A DNA stretch of 64,000 bases from Rhynochetos jubatus (Eukaryota > Chordata > Aves > Eurypygiformes > Rhynochetidae). How positions within the stretch are numbered: position 1 is the first letter of the stretch; each line of letters starts with the position of its first letter. A program made the translations under genes and the position numbers. Below the pieces are notes generated by a model. It had not been told where the DNA came from, searched no databases, and saw only the letters and a program-made list of their open reading frames with translations. The DNA is taken from the NCBI GenBank assembly GCA_027574665.1, contig CM050690.1, positions 36,715,857 through 36,779,856 on the forward strand, in the 5' to 3' direction. Below, in pieces: positions 27,101-56,290 of the stretch.

Positions 27101-30100
27101 TTCAGCACAGATGAGCTCATTTGTGCAAAGGATCTGACCTGTGTTTCTGCAGACGATCCTCCAGACATAAGTAAACCTGTTTGGCTCACACACCCATAAA
27201 CATTTCAGGAAGAAGGAATTTCCTATGTTTTAGGCACCAGAACAAAACCAAACATGAAACCCCATTTGATCTATTTCTGTACAGACTTAAAACTCCCTTA
27301 TACAGGAAAATCACAAGTGGTAAAATATGTCTCTTTTCCTCTTTTTTTTTACCCAACTGAGAAGCTTCAAAAGAAATAGGACAGAAAAATCACTTTCGGC
27401 CAAGAACAAGCTGGAGAAATACAATTTAAAATTGCATATTTCTAGAAAATACTATTTTAATGAAAAGTACTCCCCTTAAATGTGTCTATACTGGCCAGCC
27501 AGGAAGGATACAAAGATTAGAAAGAAATGGCTTTCCTAACGTGTCATTGCACCAAACAACTATATTTGAGAGGGGAAGAAGAATACAGAGAAAGCAATGG
27601 TTGTGCCTTGGAGTACGCTGGCCATATCTTTGTGGCAGAAAAAACATCTGTAACAAAACATTTTGTACAAAACTGTGCTCTGCAGTGGTGAGAGAAACTG
27701 AAGAAGGAAAAAGGAAGGAGAGCCTATGTATGCTTAACTGAAAAACAAAGTTGTTCTGTAACTTGCACTGAACCCTGAAGGGGAAAAAAATTAGGATGAT
27801 TACACATTTAACTGCAGTAATCCTGGATTAAAGCATTTAATTCCTAGACTGTTTACATGCCATCAATACAAACATTAATAAGCAGATACATGGCAGGCTG
27901 CTTTAAAAGTATATTACTTGGCTGTCAAAACTAGCACTGGTACAAATTCAGGAGTATGTAATGTTTTATTCTTTTTAAAGGAAGGCTTTATTTTAGGGGG
28001 TTTAAGTGATCTCTTATGCCTGAACTACTACATAAAAATATAATATTCTCTGCAAACATTAAGTAGGTGGTTTCTCTTTTGTTAGCAAATGGAGTACACC
28101 CTAGCCTTTTAAAGTTTTGAATGGCTTTGAAAATAAAAGGTGTCTCCAATACAGTAACAGTTAAATTATATCTCTTCAGATGAGTAACAATTAACAGAAA
28201 GCATCTGTACCATGTTTACCTTTATGAATCACTGTTGTACTAAGTAGCACAGAATCGCAGTAAGAGAAAAAACATACATTATTCTGTGGGACATCTGAAT
28301 AATTCTTCACTGCTAACTCTAAGGAAACTCATAGTTCTGAGGGCAACTTGTCTCTACAATCTCCTCCTCTACACTCCACCAACAAGTATTACTCACTCAC
28401 TCATAGTACAGGTAAACGACCTCATTAACTTAAGCTTTATTTTGGCATTTCAAAACTAACAAAAAATTACTCAGACTGGGTTCATGTACCGGCAGTCACC
28501 ATGGGCTGGCACATCATGGCAGGGCAGGCTTAGATGCCTGGGAATTTCCAACATGAACAATATCCCTTTTCAGAATTGAGACATTCCACAGTGTACAGGA
28601 GAAAGATTTAATTCCATTTCCCCTTGGATTTTTTCTGATTTCTCCTGTTACAAATAGCACAACTCCTCCACCCCCAGTAGTGTATAAATTAATTTTCCCT
28701 AGTTCACTTTAACCTGTGTCTTAACTCAATGGAAGTTGGGTTAAATTCTTGATCTAAAACTAACTGTAGTCAAGAGAAGCCTTTCTACAGGCATGAACAG
28801 GTTTTAGCTCTGGATGAGGAAACCCCCATGCAACAGTGGGTTGCACCCAGTGCAACCAACACCACTCCCATGTTCTGCTGAGCTCCACATACTTCCAGCA
28901 GACATGGGATCAGGAATCCTCCCCAGTTTCACTTTCTCCTAGGTACAAGATAACATAAAGCTTCTTTAAGATGTGAACCTACACAAACAGGAGGTTGCAA
29001 ACTCCTAGGTGACACCGGCAGTCTTGTGGCGATGCCTCCAAGAGTTCAGAATCACTGCAGTCAGGTAACTTGGGGAACTGTAAAACCACTGATTTTCCTA
29101 GCTCAGAGAAATTTTGTGAAACTCCACACTGTCCCTCAGTGACAAAACCACAAAATATCTGTAGTGGCACACGCTGCAACTGAATGCCTGCAGTCTTTAC
29201 GGACAGTATTCCGCACACCTAACTGAGGTTGTCACACACAGAAAGAATGACGGAAGGGGGGAAAAAAAAAAAAAGTTGAGAAATGCATCTTAGAAGTTAC
29301 TTATGTTTAATGCTTAAAAGTCTGAATGCACAAACAATAATCTACCATTATAGAAGTACTGGTGGTCAATACAATGCATTAGAACTATGTACAATGACAC
29401 AGTTTAGTATCAAAATCTTTCTACAATGTAGAGTATTACGAAACTGTTAATGACATCAAACACTAAGCACTTAAGACACCATTTTTTGCTACCACATTTG
29501 GAACTTCAATGAACAGTCCATTTTAACTTGCAGCATCAATCCATTTCTAGTATGAAATTAAGTAATTTTCTACTTATACAATAAGATTTATCTACACGGG
29601 TCTTTTGATTTTGATCCATAGCAGCAAAGGCACTGTACATCAGCAGATCCACAGACTTAAAGATTTTTTTTAAAGCATTCAAAAAAAAAAAAAAGTCACA
29701 GATCATAGTTTAACAGCAACAACAACAACATAAAAAGATAACACGTTGTCTCTGGCACAATGGCTCAGTCTGCGTCTGTTTTAGGGACATCCAATCAAGA
29801 CTTGGATTGAACTGCTGGCGAACAAAGCAAGTCCTTATCCCAATGAGAATCCATTCCTTTTTTAATGTCGGAATGAGTACTCTTGTAAATCCTACCTCGG
29901 AGGTCATTGCTTTTGTAGTTTGTATATTGGTAGGCATCCATTCTTATTTCAGTGCAGTTTCCAAAGAACATATCAAATATTTTTCATAATCTCTTGTAAT
30001 TGAAAAATTGCCCAAAGACATATATCCCCATTTTCAAGGAAACATTGCAAAAGTTTCCAGAAGTAACAAAGGTGATTCTTTGAGGCAACTTATTGTACTC

Positions 30101-30574
30101 TCTACAATATAACAAAGAGAGGTGTTTATATTAAAAAACCTAGCTTGACACCAAAATGCTCTATGTTTATCAACAGAAAAGCATTGAGAACAAATCTGTA
30201 CACAAGATGCTATATTAACAATGCAAATATATAAATTAGCACATTCTTACTTAAAGTGAATTTAATTTAGATGTGAACTGAATTTGCCATTCATCACAGG
30301 CATGTAGATTACTGGCTACAGTTTGCAATTTCCTAAGTTTCCAAGACTGTCTAAAATAGTTAAGATACAGCATCTTTCCACCAAATAATTATACTGTAAT
30401 AACACTTAGAGGTCTCATCCAAGAACAGGACTAAAAAATATAACAAAGTTTATTTTTTTAAATAGAAACTACGAGTCTATTTAGTGTAACTTTAACTATT
30501 TCCTGAACATCCTTCTCCAAGATCCCCAATTTATCCATCTGCAAAAAACAGAAAGTATACAATGCACCTTTCAA
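24181..30574. other. region just downstream of TLE4; intergenic or extended 3' UTR
   Basis: No coding exon seen. The part from about 29,280 to 30,574 is AT-rich and transposon-free and could belong to a longer TLE4 3' UTR. C runs occur at about 26037-26046 and 26109-26116, an AAC microsatellite at about 29715-29731 and an A run at 29680-29694. Confidence 0.55.
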
Positions 30575-30899
30575 ACTAAAGCCGGGCCAGACAGCTTTAT
30601 TTAGTCAGTTCATTGTTAGAAAGCCTTCTTTAAACAAAATAAATACATTACAGCTATAATACATAATTAAAGAGTCAAGTTCACTGTTAAGTATGCTGAT
30701 TCAATCTTCTTCCAAGTAAGATATCGGACAATTTGGTATCACAAGTTCTTAATGAGCATTCACAAATCAATAGCAAGTTAAGAAGGTAAAAATAAATTCC
30801 ACAACTGTGATGAGCATTTAGGTTCAGTTTAGAAAGAAAAAAAAGGAATATACAGCAAAGTGCTAGGAGAAGGAGTTCTGTCTGCATTCGGATTTGTAT
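30575..30899 (-). other. TLE4: TLE4 3' untranslated region (minimum extent)
   Basis: AT-rich sequence directly after the stop codon, with a canonical poly(A) signal about 300 bases downstream. Other AATAAA-like hexamers occur further down (for example at about 30,449), and the mature 3' UTR may run longer, possibly to about 29.2 kb. The true end needs transcript data. Confidence 0.6.
30597..30602 (-). promoter_or_regulatory. candidate poly(A) signal AATAAA for TLE4
   Basis: On the minus strand the sequence reads CTAAATAAAGC about 300 bases after the stop. It is the first strong hexamer in a non-A-run context. Alternatives further downstream cannot be excluded. Confidence 0.5.
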
Positions 30900-45684
<14,785 letters not shown>

Positions 45685-46043
45685 CTGCAGTGAGAAAAGA
45701 GATGAAGAAGACATCATCAGATGCTCATTCCAAACAGTGGTTCGTTTGTCACTATCCCTCACTACATCTTAACCTGGTAATATGATTTGGAGTTGTTCTC
45801 ACAGACAGCACTGTGGGTTTTAATCAGTGATAGCTACCTAGCAAGTTTCTTGTACTGAAGTGTACATGGCATTGCAAGAGACAGATAAATGCGATCAGCT
45901 GACAGATCATAGTTGCTATCTGCAGTGTCAACGGGATGAATGTAGAGCTACTTTGGACCATTTTATGAATAGTGTGCATTGGCCTGGTTTTGGCTTGTTT
46001 CCTGTACAAACATGCAGGGTTAAATCAATATTCCCAGAAGAGG

Positions 46044-46081
46044 GGTATGGGTGTGTATGTGTGTGTGTGTTTGCCTGTGTA
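46044..46081 (+). repeat. short TG microsatellite
   Basis: GTGTGTATGTGTGTGTGTGT followed by TTGCCTGTGT, imperfect. Confidence 0.75.
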
Positions 46082-46534
46082 AATCAGGAAGAACAGAGTG
46101 CTCAAGGTTAAGTCACGCTTCAGCAAACGTTTGAAGATTTCTAGTACAGAAAGAAGCAAGCTTAGGAACAGTTCACAGCAGGAAAGAACAGGGGAAGACA
46201 CCTAAAACCATTTTATTTTGGCGCCTTTTACAATTACAGACTGTGCCTGCAGTAGACAGAAACACAGCGCAGTGGCTCAGGGAGTCTCTTGCCACTCTGC
46301 AGCCCTCGCTTAGTAAAAGAGCGCACATACGGGACAAGAGAGAAAGGAAGATCGTATGTACTTTATGCACTGTCATCCAATAATTCTGCCTTACTCCTTT
46401 AAACAAGGCAAGCAACTTTTATCAACCGACCGTATTTCCAAAGCTTGGTGTAGCCTGTATCTTGGTATACAAAAAGGGAAGTAATGAAAGATGTAAAGTT
46501 CCTTCTGGGATTGATTTTAGCAGCAGCAGCAGCT

Positions 46535-46650
46535 TTTGGCCCTAGTTCAAGAAAGCATTTAAGCATGCGCTAAACTTTAATCTCACGCTGAAGTCAACGG
46601 TTGAACGTACATAAGTAAGGATGTGTTCAGGCATTTTGCAGAATTGGAGC
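46535..46650. repeat. candidate ancient amniote repeat relic
   Basis: The blocks AAGCATTTAAGCATGCGCTA, AACTTTAATCTCACGCTGAA and GTCAACGG resemble an old palindromic element common in reptile genomes (a high-copy sequence with AAGCATGTGCTTAACTTTAA and TTGAAGTCAATGG). The match is from memory and imperfect. Confidence 0.4.
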
Positions 46651-48854
46651 TGACAGGAATAAAGATGAAAGTAGTTCTCAGTTGAAAGCCTGCTGACTGC
46701 TTCCATTTCTCTGTCCTCCTTATATAAGGGGATGGGAGGAACAACCACCAAACAAGTCCTTACTGAGAGATTTTAGATCTTCCTATTCATCCAGAAACTG
46801 GTTTTGGGGTTCTTCCTCCGCACACCATCGACAGCTGTGTTCCACATAAAACTACAACATAGCAATTTGGTTTGGGGGTTTTCTGTGCATGCCTCCCTAG
46901 GTTTATTCTACAGCTACCACCAGGAATACAAACCTAGAAATTAGCATTTAAATGGTGCAACTTCTGTTCCATCGAGATTACTGCATTTCTCCTTTTTCCT
47001 TAACTTCTTACACCACAAACGTCTGGTAAGGATTAAGAACACAACCACAGCAGTTTAGCTGTGGTTGTTGCTCAGGTCACTTGAGAGAACATTTCTCCCT
47101 CTCCACTTCTCTAACATTTCCAATTCTTGTCAACAGCAGCTCAGATTAACGAGTGGTGAAATTTTCAAAAATCTTCCATCTTTTTGATGGGGAATTTTTA
47201 ATTATCCTCTAAGTACACTGAGTGGAAATAAACATTTTAGAACAAAGCTAGTGCTGAACAAGTCTGTGCCTTTTTTCCCATTCAACAGCCTGTCTGCCTC
47301 ACTCTCTCTGTACCTGACAGTGTAAAACAGAGACAAGGATTTCCCATCCTGACCAATGACATCTTAAAATATGTTCACTGATTTAACTTTAAAGCATATC
47401 ATTAATAAACTATTATAGTAAACGACACAAATTAACAACGTTACTTTTTGCTCTTCTTGGTTATTTTTTTTCTCTTCGGAGAGACAACGCACGTTAAGAC
47501 ACTGGCAGACAGTAGTGGCAGTAGGCACAGAAGCCCTTAAAATAAAGGGCAAGTAGAAATCCAACATTAAATGGACTGATGGCTTGAAAAATCTATTTGT
47601 TTACTGCGACGATACAGCATAGTCTTTTGCAAAAGATTTTAATACTATGCTCCTATTACATTTATATTCATTTACAATTTGGGAGGCAGTAGCTTGTAAT
47701 GTGAATTCAATTCATTATTTCTCAACTTCACCCTACAGAAAGCAATTTGCTTTAAAACGAAGAAAAATAATCACCAGTAAACTACAAATTAGAGTGGTGT
47801 CTAAAGAATTAAACTACTGCACTTATTTAAATAGAAATATTTATTTTCATAAATTTGAAACCATATAGGTTCATTTTTCACAATCTAGTTAGCTATGTGC
47901 TATAGATACCATTTTAATCTTTGATTTCATTGCTTAATAAAGTAATAAATTAAAGCTCCCTACTAGAATGATAAAGTAGATAATTATCACTAGCACATAA
48001 AGGAGAGGCACCACATTGGGCAGTGGGGCAATGCACACTGCTTTGAATGGTCTTATTGCTTCATAGATAGATCAGACCTGATACCAATATGAAAAGATCT
48101 TGCTGCGGTATCTCACCTGACATTACCAGAAAAACGAGGCGACTCACCTACTGACAGCAGGCAGAATCTCATTTCCCAAACTGAAATTTGCCCAGTGTAC
48201 TAGAAGTAACATTATTTTGCCTCAAGAGTCAATTACTACAGAACAAATCTAAACATTTTCACTTTTAACTGCCCTACCCCTTTCCTTGCATAGAGCCAGC
48301 CAGTCAATGCTCCTGCAGTAGTAGCTTCTTGTCCCTTCAACACGTAATGCACCTGCCACATAAAGATCTCTGACTTCAGGGGATCTCTGGTACTGGTGCT
48401 GACAGATCTAAATTTATCTCTTACACTAAGTAATAACGACATGTCATGTAGATAGCCAAGGAGCTAAGGTTTAGATCTTGCTATGGACCTAATGCCTACT
48501 ATTTTCAGTGTGCGAGGGACAACATCATTAACCCATACCGAGTTCCCACTATTCTTGGCAATAGAATTTCAGCCTATAAACACTAGCAAGGTTCTATCTT
48601 CAGTGAGAAACACTGAGACATAAAAATGTCCTTACAGTTTCCACTGACTTCAGATTCACACATATAATCCTGCACTCACCCGCCCCTTGGTCCCTGAGTA
48701 AGTCTACGCACTCCACGCAAGGACATCCTATTTGCAGACCATGCAAGAAAACCTCCAGCAAAGCACACTGTTCAGCTATCACTCTGCCCTGTTTCTTGAT
48801 TAAAACGTCAGTGCTCTCCTAACAGCTGCCTTTAAGGAGCTGGAATAGGATAGC

Positions 48855-48935
48855 TACTTAGAGAAATTAAGTGATTCAGCATTATGACTTGGCAGGCTGT
48901 AACTTAATGGGCCGGAGTCCTCATTTTAGTAACTA
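48855..48935 (-). repeat. possible MIR-like SINE relic, reverse orientation
   Basis: TTAGAGAAATTAAGTGATTC followed by a diverged GACTTGGCAGGC-like part resembles the reverse complement of the MIR tRNA-related/core junction. Weak match. Confidence 0.3.
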
Positions 48936-51298
48936 TTAAAATTTATAGAGAAATAAAGTCTTTTCACACTGCTGTTTTCTTCAATCAAACGCATTAATCT
49001 GCTGGCGAGTAGCATTTTCCTACTAACCCAACACTGAGTTTCTTCACATATAATAATTAGATCAGACACAGGCAAAAAATACTCTTTGGTGAAAGTAGGT
49101 TATATTTAGTTCCTGGTTTAGCAAAATGTACCGGTTTTTCATATTCTGCTTAGGTAGAACATTTTTATTCATGTTAAATACACCACAAAACGCTGACAAA
49201 AAACAACTGAACATACACATTTATAGAAAGGCTGAGCACATCGCCTTGTTCACACAATTTGCCTAAGAAGTGGAACAGTGTGTTTCTAGTGCCGGACCCA
49301 CAGTATATTTTGCACCAGGCTGTAAAGCATGGCATGCTATGCTTCAGTCTCTGTTTTGGGCAGTGCTGAGCACAATGAGAACCAAAGAGGTCTCCTGCCA
49401 CAAGGACCACTCTCTTTTCTCTCCAACATTAGCAGGGGGCTGCTGCTGGTGGACTACCAGTGCCACACAGGCAGCAAATTAAACGAACGTGAAGAAGGCC
49501 ATAGAAGCCTCTTATGTAGCCATAAAATTCTCACCAGGAACAGGGCAAACATCAGTGTGCTCGCTGTCTATTTGGGATAATTAATACTTCAAATTGCTAG
49601 AAGAAGAAAAATAAATTTACCATTTTACCTCCAACTTCCACTTGGAAGCTATGTGCATTAACACAGATAACTCACACTGTAACATGGCAGAAAAGAATTC
49701 AATATGGTCAGGCTGTACAGCCATCCAACTACTCTCAAATCCTGCAAGCCTCAACTCCCCCATATGCTAGCTCCTGCAGATGAAGACCTGGCCTGAGCAG
49801 ACTAAGTGATAATTAAATGAAATCAGTGTTAAAAGTAATGACCAGAGATGACAGGATGAAAAGCCCTCCCACATGATAAAGCTGGTAACTCTTTAAAGCA
49901 TTCACGAATATGACCATTCCCCAGCGTACCCTTACTACTATGCCAAAATGATGTATTTGGAGTGTAATAATTAAAACAATAATTCCCAACAAAGTGGGAA
50001 TTACAAGATAATTGACCATCCTGAAGTATTAAGCAAACTGCAGTAAAAGCCAAGGATGCTCAACGCTAAGGTCAATTACGGTATAATTATCTGAATGACA
50101 TTATTGCAGTTATAAAAAGTCTGTTTAAAGTACAAAAGAAACCGTAAAAATGGATACAATATGCATCGCAGGGAAACGACCACGCAGCAATGCTACTTGG
50201 TTGGCTGGTGCCAATGTTATAGATGGACGTACCGCCACCCAAGCTTGGACTGAGGTGCTGCTCCAAGGCAAAACCGCACGCTTAAATTGTAAGTGCAAAA
50301 AAAAAAGAAAGAATGCTGTGAATTCTGACACTCCAGGGATGAGATGGAGACTGCTCTGGTGAATAACGAGTGGTATGAGGTGAGAGAGGCCCCATCAGAG
50401 AGGTAACGGGACGGGATAAAAAATACCCGGGTGAGAGGAAGTCACAGCCCACCGAGACCACGCACCCAGGGAGAAAAACTGTAACCAAGTACACAGTAAA
50501 CCTTCTATATTGCTCTAACTATAAAGCAACACCCATCTGAAAAAAATTAAATACACTCATAGGCTCAAGTACATTACTTTTAGTAAACTGAGGGAGACCA
50601 TGTGAAATGCTGTGGGCTGCTCTACAGACACCATATGGCGTGTTTGCATAGTAGTTGTGCTACAGAGGTCACCCACACCTACACTGCTGCTATGACTTTT
50701 TGTTGTTGTTACTGCCTTGCACTATCCACTCCAACCTCACAGATTTTATACTCTTCAATTTTCCAGCATACTCCTTTGCTGTCCTTACTTAGGCAAGCAG
50801 GTTTTCCTTTCCCATTAGGCATATGCAGTGAGTCGTGATCCATCTGACACAGTCAGGCAGTACAGTCAGGAGCACGTCTCTTCCAAAATGGCTCGCCAAA
50901 TGAGGGGAGACTGGCTGCCAAGCATGGTTCCCACATGTATCACCAGCCATGGTGAACTTCTTTAATATTTTCACCTCTCTCCTTCCCAACTTCTTTCTCT
51001 ACCTACCCAAACTGAAACTAAACTTCCACACAGCCATACCATGACCAATGTGGGTTTTTTTTAGTCTCATTCTCTGCCTTTTCCCCATAACTGTATTTTC
51101 AGATACCAGACAAAGTATCAGTAATTGTTAGTGAAAAATGCTACGAATTAGCTAGGGAAGATACAGAACAAAGCTGGTTTTAATATCACGTGACACTGTC
51201 TGAGCTAACTGGATTGAGTTTAGTAATCAAGCGTGTGATAATTATTTTTAATACAAACTATGATTAAAATGCAAACTTTGAAGTTTCATATAGCATTT

Positions 51299-51354
51299 TT
51301 ACCCACTAATTAACTCCACTAATTGCAAAATTAATGAAGTTAATTAGTGGGTAA
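51299..51354. repeat. 17-bp perfect inverted repeat, TAAT-rich
   Basis: Left arm TTACCCACTAATTAACT (51299-51315), right arm AGTTAATTAGTGGGTAA (51338-51354), loop of 22 bases that itself carries two more TAAT/ATTA cores. It lies inside the long TLE4 intron. Confidence 0.92.
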
Positions 51355-54300
51355 GAGTGTCGTAAAAAACATCAAAGTCTAGATGTGCAGTGCTGCTGCA
51401 AGAGCAATGAGAGGACCATAACGAAGTCCAGAATAAAGAGAATGTGTAGGCTCAGCAATTAGTCTTCAAAACACAAGTGTTCTCAAAAGTTTTACGTGAA
51501 CAGAAGCATAGGTATGTATGTACATTATGTATATGTGTGTGTGACTTCTTTAAAAATGTCCATATAACTGTTTACACAGGTGATCTGCTTGCCCTGCTGG
51601 TACCACTGTGTTATTTAATCTCAGCTAATTAAAAGCATCAAAGTTTAGATGTTATGAAAGAGGTGATAACATGAACAATAAACACTAGGGTTGTACACGT
51701 TAATTCCAGTCATGTACTTCAACATACACTTAGCAATGTGCTGGAAAAGCTGAGAGGGCCACACAGCATAAGTTGGAGATACCTAGCAATTTTGACGTAT
51801 AATCCTATCAGCATGTGCTGTTGTTTCTCTGGTACCTCCTGGTGTACAGGTGCACGGTGGTGGCAAGAAAAGTAGATGTTTAAAGCAACGGTGAGGGCTG
51901 CTGGCTAGCCTTTCCCAGATGGATTTTTGAAATAAATCCTTTAAAATATAGCTTCTCCAGTAATCACTGCCTGAGTGACATAACACACATGAGGCCTAAT
52001 CACTACTGACACTGTGAGGGTCAAAGGATGCAGAGAAGAACCGATGCAGCTTAAGTACAAGCAGTGAACCAGCAGAGGAGCACAGCTGTGAGGCAAAAAG
52101 GAAAGACAGGTTTAGGTTAAAGTATATTTTAGCACAGGCACATGAAGGTAGTGAAATCAGGGAGTGTGGCAAGAATAACAAGCACCCTTTGGTAAGCAAG
52201 ACAGTTTGAACAAAGGACCTGGTTTCAGCAGGGAACAAAAGAAAAAGAAACAGATGGGCAGGAAAAGGAGTTAAACACTTCTGATAGGTTTACAAAGCTT
52301 CAAAGTTCACAGATTACATTCACCATCAAGTCTGCTCTTGTCCACATCTGCCAACTCGTAAATATTGAATTTAATTGTGGTAACACAACCCAGGCATTGT
52401 CAAACATCCTCCCCTTTAATCCACAGGGCAATTCACCTGATCCATTCTCCATTCACAGTCCTGCTTCAATCTCCTCCCCTTTGAACAGACCCCAGACTAA
52501 GACCACATGCTTCAGCACACAGCAGAGCAGGCAATTTGGACGGAGTGAAAAGATTGGCAAGATGGTGTTAAGGCACAAATTGCAGCTGCTATAGGCAATA
52601 CAGCGGGTGAACCTCAGGGCATATGCAGGCTGCAGAGGAATTCTGTCCCTAATGATACCAGAAAAGATAAGCGCTCCCAGATAACAGCAGCGAAAGCCTG
52701 GAAATGCTACCAGACAGTGCTGCTGGCATTTTAGAAAATAAATGCCAAAATCTGGGACAAACCTGCATGTTGTTCATCCCACTATACAAACCTCTAAATG
52801 TTATTTTAACCAAAATCAGACACACTGAAATGGAGGGGTCAAAGGCTACGGAGTTACAATGTAGAAGGACTGAGGGTAAATACAATCATATTCTGAAATT
52901 GGAGGGACAGAGCAGCACCAAGGAAATACAGAACTGCAGCTCTCCTCTCCTCAAATATTTATTTGGGGTTCCAAATACTCATCTTCCATGCTATTTCCTT
53001 CAGTAGAGACCTGAAACAATTTGAGCAGCTCTAGCAAAACAGAAACAGAAAAAGAGAGGAGACTATTGGCAGTTGACAAGGGAAAAAGAGCAAGAGAGAG
53101 CATGCAATCACAGGGTAAGAGAAAGAGCTCAAGCAGCTGGAGCATTCAATGCAGCAATTGTGGGCTCACCACCATGAACAGGAGAGAGCAGGATAACCAC
53201 CAGCCTGCATTACGGGCTTTGATTCAGCGGCATGTCACGACGCAAGGAAAAGCACTAGTGACTGTTCTTTGAAAGCCACTGACAGACACATAGAGAAAAT
53301 TCCCAACATCCAACATATCTCCAGAATATTAACACTAATTACATTTTCATAGTGACTGATTTAGACAGAACACACAAGGTAATTTGGTTAGTTTCTAGAA
53401 TAGTAAGAAAACACTAAAGAGAGAATGTTTTATGATGGCTATTAAAGGCCTGTGTCAGTATGCTTTACACTTTGTTAAAAAATATCTGCAAGAATCATGA
53501 AATCCCTCTGAAGAATAACCGGCTTTTGCTTAGAGCCCTCATTTCAGACCGAGCACCACAGTAAAACTGTTATCCTTTCACTTTGCACAGTGATTAAAAT
53601 GGACTGTATGGCACCGAGCCAAGCTGAATGTTAACACTTCCCTGCAGCGGCTCAAGCCACAGGGGTTTTAAAAATCTCGTCAGTACCAGCAACAGAGGTT
53701 AGGAGGTAAAAAATACACACACCTACACTCCTCAGATTTTCCATGTTAAAGTAGTAATGATCAGGCTTTAAGCGTTGTCTTCTCCGGGGATAGCTAAGTG
53801 GATTCAGTTTTCATGTGACAGGTCCTAACAACTTTCTCCTGGGATTTACGTTCCCTATCTAATTCTTCATTTTGACCAGAAGGATATAACCTAGCACTAA
53901 TTAGCTTTTTTTTTTTTTTTATTTGTTTTAAAACCACAGAGATCATGTCTGAAGACAGTCCCACGAGACACTCCATTTAGCTACTTTCAGTCAGGCACTG
54001 TGTTCCAGTGCCCCACATTTTTAGTTTTGGTTACATCTAGTGTAGGCTATATTCATGGCAAAGACATCAGTCTTGAGTTTTCATATTTCTGTTCCTTTCC
54101 AATCTACCCATATGTATCAACCTTTTAGGGAAAAACACTTTGATTTTCTTTCCTTCTGCCTGTTTGTCTCTAAAGGATTTTATAGTCATTTTGCTGCAGA
54201 GATGACCTAGGAGACAGTAAGAAAACAAAGCAAATTATTGTTTTAAATGAATACTTCATGGATAGAGCTGATGATCTCATTCCACATTTTCTGACTTGTT

Positions 54301-56290
54301 CCCTCCCTTCCCCCTCTTTTTAATCCTATTTGTTCTTGACTTTGTCAGTAGAAAAGTGAAGGAAAAAGAGGTAGCCTTCAAGAGGTTATCGTGATTACAA
54401 AAAGCACCCTAAAATTCAGTAGAAACGTTCACTGCACATCCCAATTGCTTTAATAAGCAGAAACATGTTCGCATGTTATTTTCAGGTATAAACTAACAGA
54501 TTGGCAATTCACTCTTCTCTTAGCCCCTGTCAGATCTTATGTGGCTTCTGAAGACTCAATGTATTTCATGCTTTTCTAGTACCCTACATGATTTAGGAAG
54601 CCAGAGCCACTGCTAAAAGCCACCAAGTGAATACAAAATTCATTATCCAACCAGTCTCTTAATTGGGCAGGTGGATAAAACATGGCCAGGTGCCATTAAA
54701 TATTTGCAAGTTCCAGTTTGTGGGAATTCTGAAGCAAAACATTCTCTCAACCACCTAGAAAAATATCTTCCAGAAAGAAATATTTGAGCACTACTGTTCG
54801 CCTCTCTGCCCAAATAACATCCAAACCCATTATATCTGCCTCACTTCATCTACACTCACTTATTTGTGTTCCCAAGACCCTTGTTCAGGAAATTATCCCA
54901 TTTCCTATTCAGGAAAGCACTCGAGCAGATGCCAGATCTGAGGCACACACTTTGATCTCAGGAAAGTCACAAGGCAGATAGAGAAATCAGAGGAATGTAC
55001 ATATGCACTGAACTTTAGATGCCTATTGCACTCTACCCTGATTCTGGATCTCAGCCTGCTGCAAAAATAATTGTCCCCAGCCTCCTTCTTCAAAATCAAG
55101 GCCTCTGGTAAGTGGAATGAATGGCGGAGTGGTGGGAACACCGATCCTGCAGTCAGCCTTAAAGCAGTTACATCGGTATATAATAGCACATTATATGTAC
55201 AACATCTACTTTGAAGACTGAAAAAATAAAACACACAGTCCTTTCTGCCAGATTTTTAGATGCATTACAACTCCTGAACATCCTTTGCCAAGAGAAGCGG
55301 TAGTAGCTTTTACTTTTCTGGCCTTCCATTATTTATATTAGACAGGTCACGCTGTTAATTTTTTAAATGTTAAAAGCACAATCAAATACTAACTTCAGGC
55401 TAGCTGGAAATGTTTTGATGTCAGCAATGAGCAGCCAATACATTTTTAATTCAGGCTAGAGGAGACGAAAAGCAAAAATCTCCCTCTTGTACTCCCCTTA
55501 CACTCTGCCAAGTAGTTAAGCGTGATAACTGGCACGCACACACATGACCTTCTGTTCTATTCAAATGAGTTATCTTAGATAATTTGTGAAGACTGTTCTC
55601 TCTCATTTAAGCACATCATAATACGATCCATCTTTCCCTTTGCTTTTGTTAAGGGAAGACTACTGTAATCCCCCTAAAACAGCATTCTGGCAAATGCTCC
55701 TAAATTATGTAATTCACTAGGTTCAACTCTACTGTTACAATCATTTTCAAGGAAGACGGGTATAATACATTATCATTATAGCTATACAATCCTGAGCTGA
55801 ATTTTCCTTGGCTGAATTCCTAACACTTTAATGCTGAAATTGATCTGTTTTAAAAACATCATGTGAAAGGTTTTTTAAATACCATACATGCTCAAGCTCT
55901 TTATTTTAAATGGTTTAGAAACGAGCTGGTGGAAACAGGAGACAAAATGGAAAAAGAAAGAAGAAAAAAAGAAAAAGTCTTATGTTCTCTAATCTCGCAT
56001 TAAGTACATTTTAAAGAACAACAGACATGTTTCCAAACAAACTGTTGCAGTGTACAAATTACCCAGCAGGGATGGAGATAACAATACCTATGGTGTGGGT
56101 TTAGATCTGAGAAGAAGTTGACATTTCATCAAGGTTGTCTAGGAAACCATTTTAAAAATACATTTATAAAACAAAATGAAAGATGTTTATTTCCATTCGC
56201 GATGTCTCTAGAGAAGCTGGCAAGTAACGAGTTTATTAAAATTACAAGTTCAAGGTACTTTTCTTGTTGACTGTAAATAACCTCCCTATG

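Noticed and set aside
53021..53272. 83-codon plus-strand frame rich in Lys, Arg, Glu and Ser
   Set aside because: Composition reflects purine-rich DNA; no domain or splice context supports a gene.
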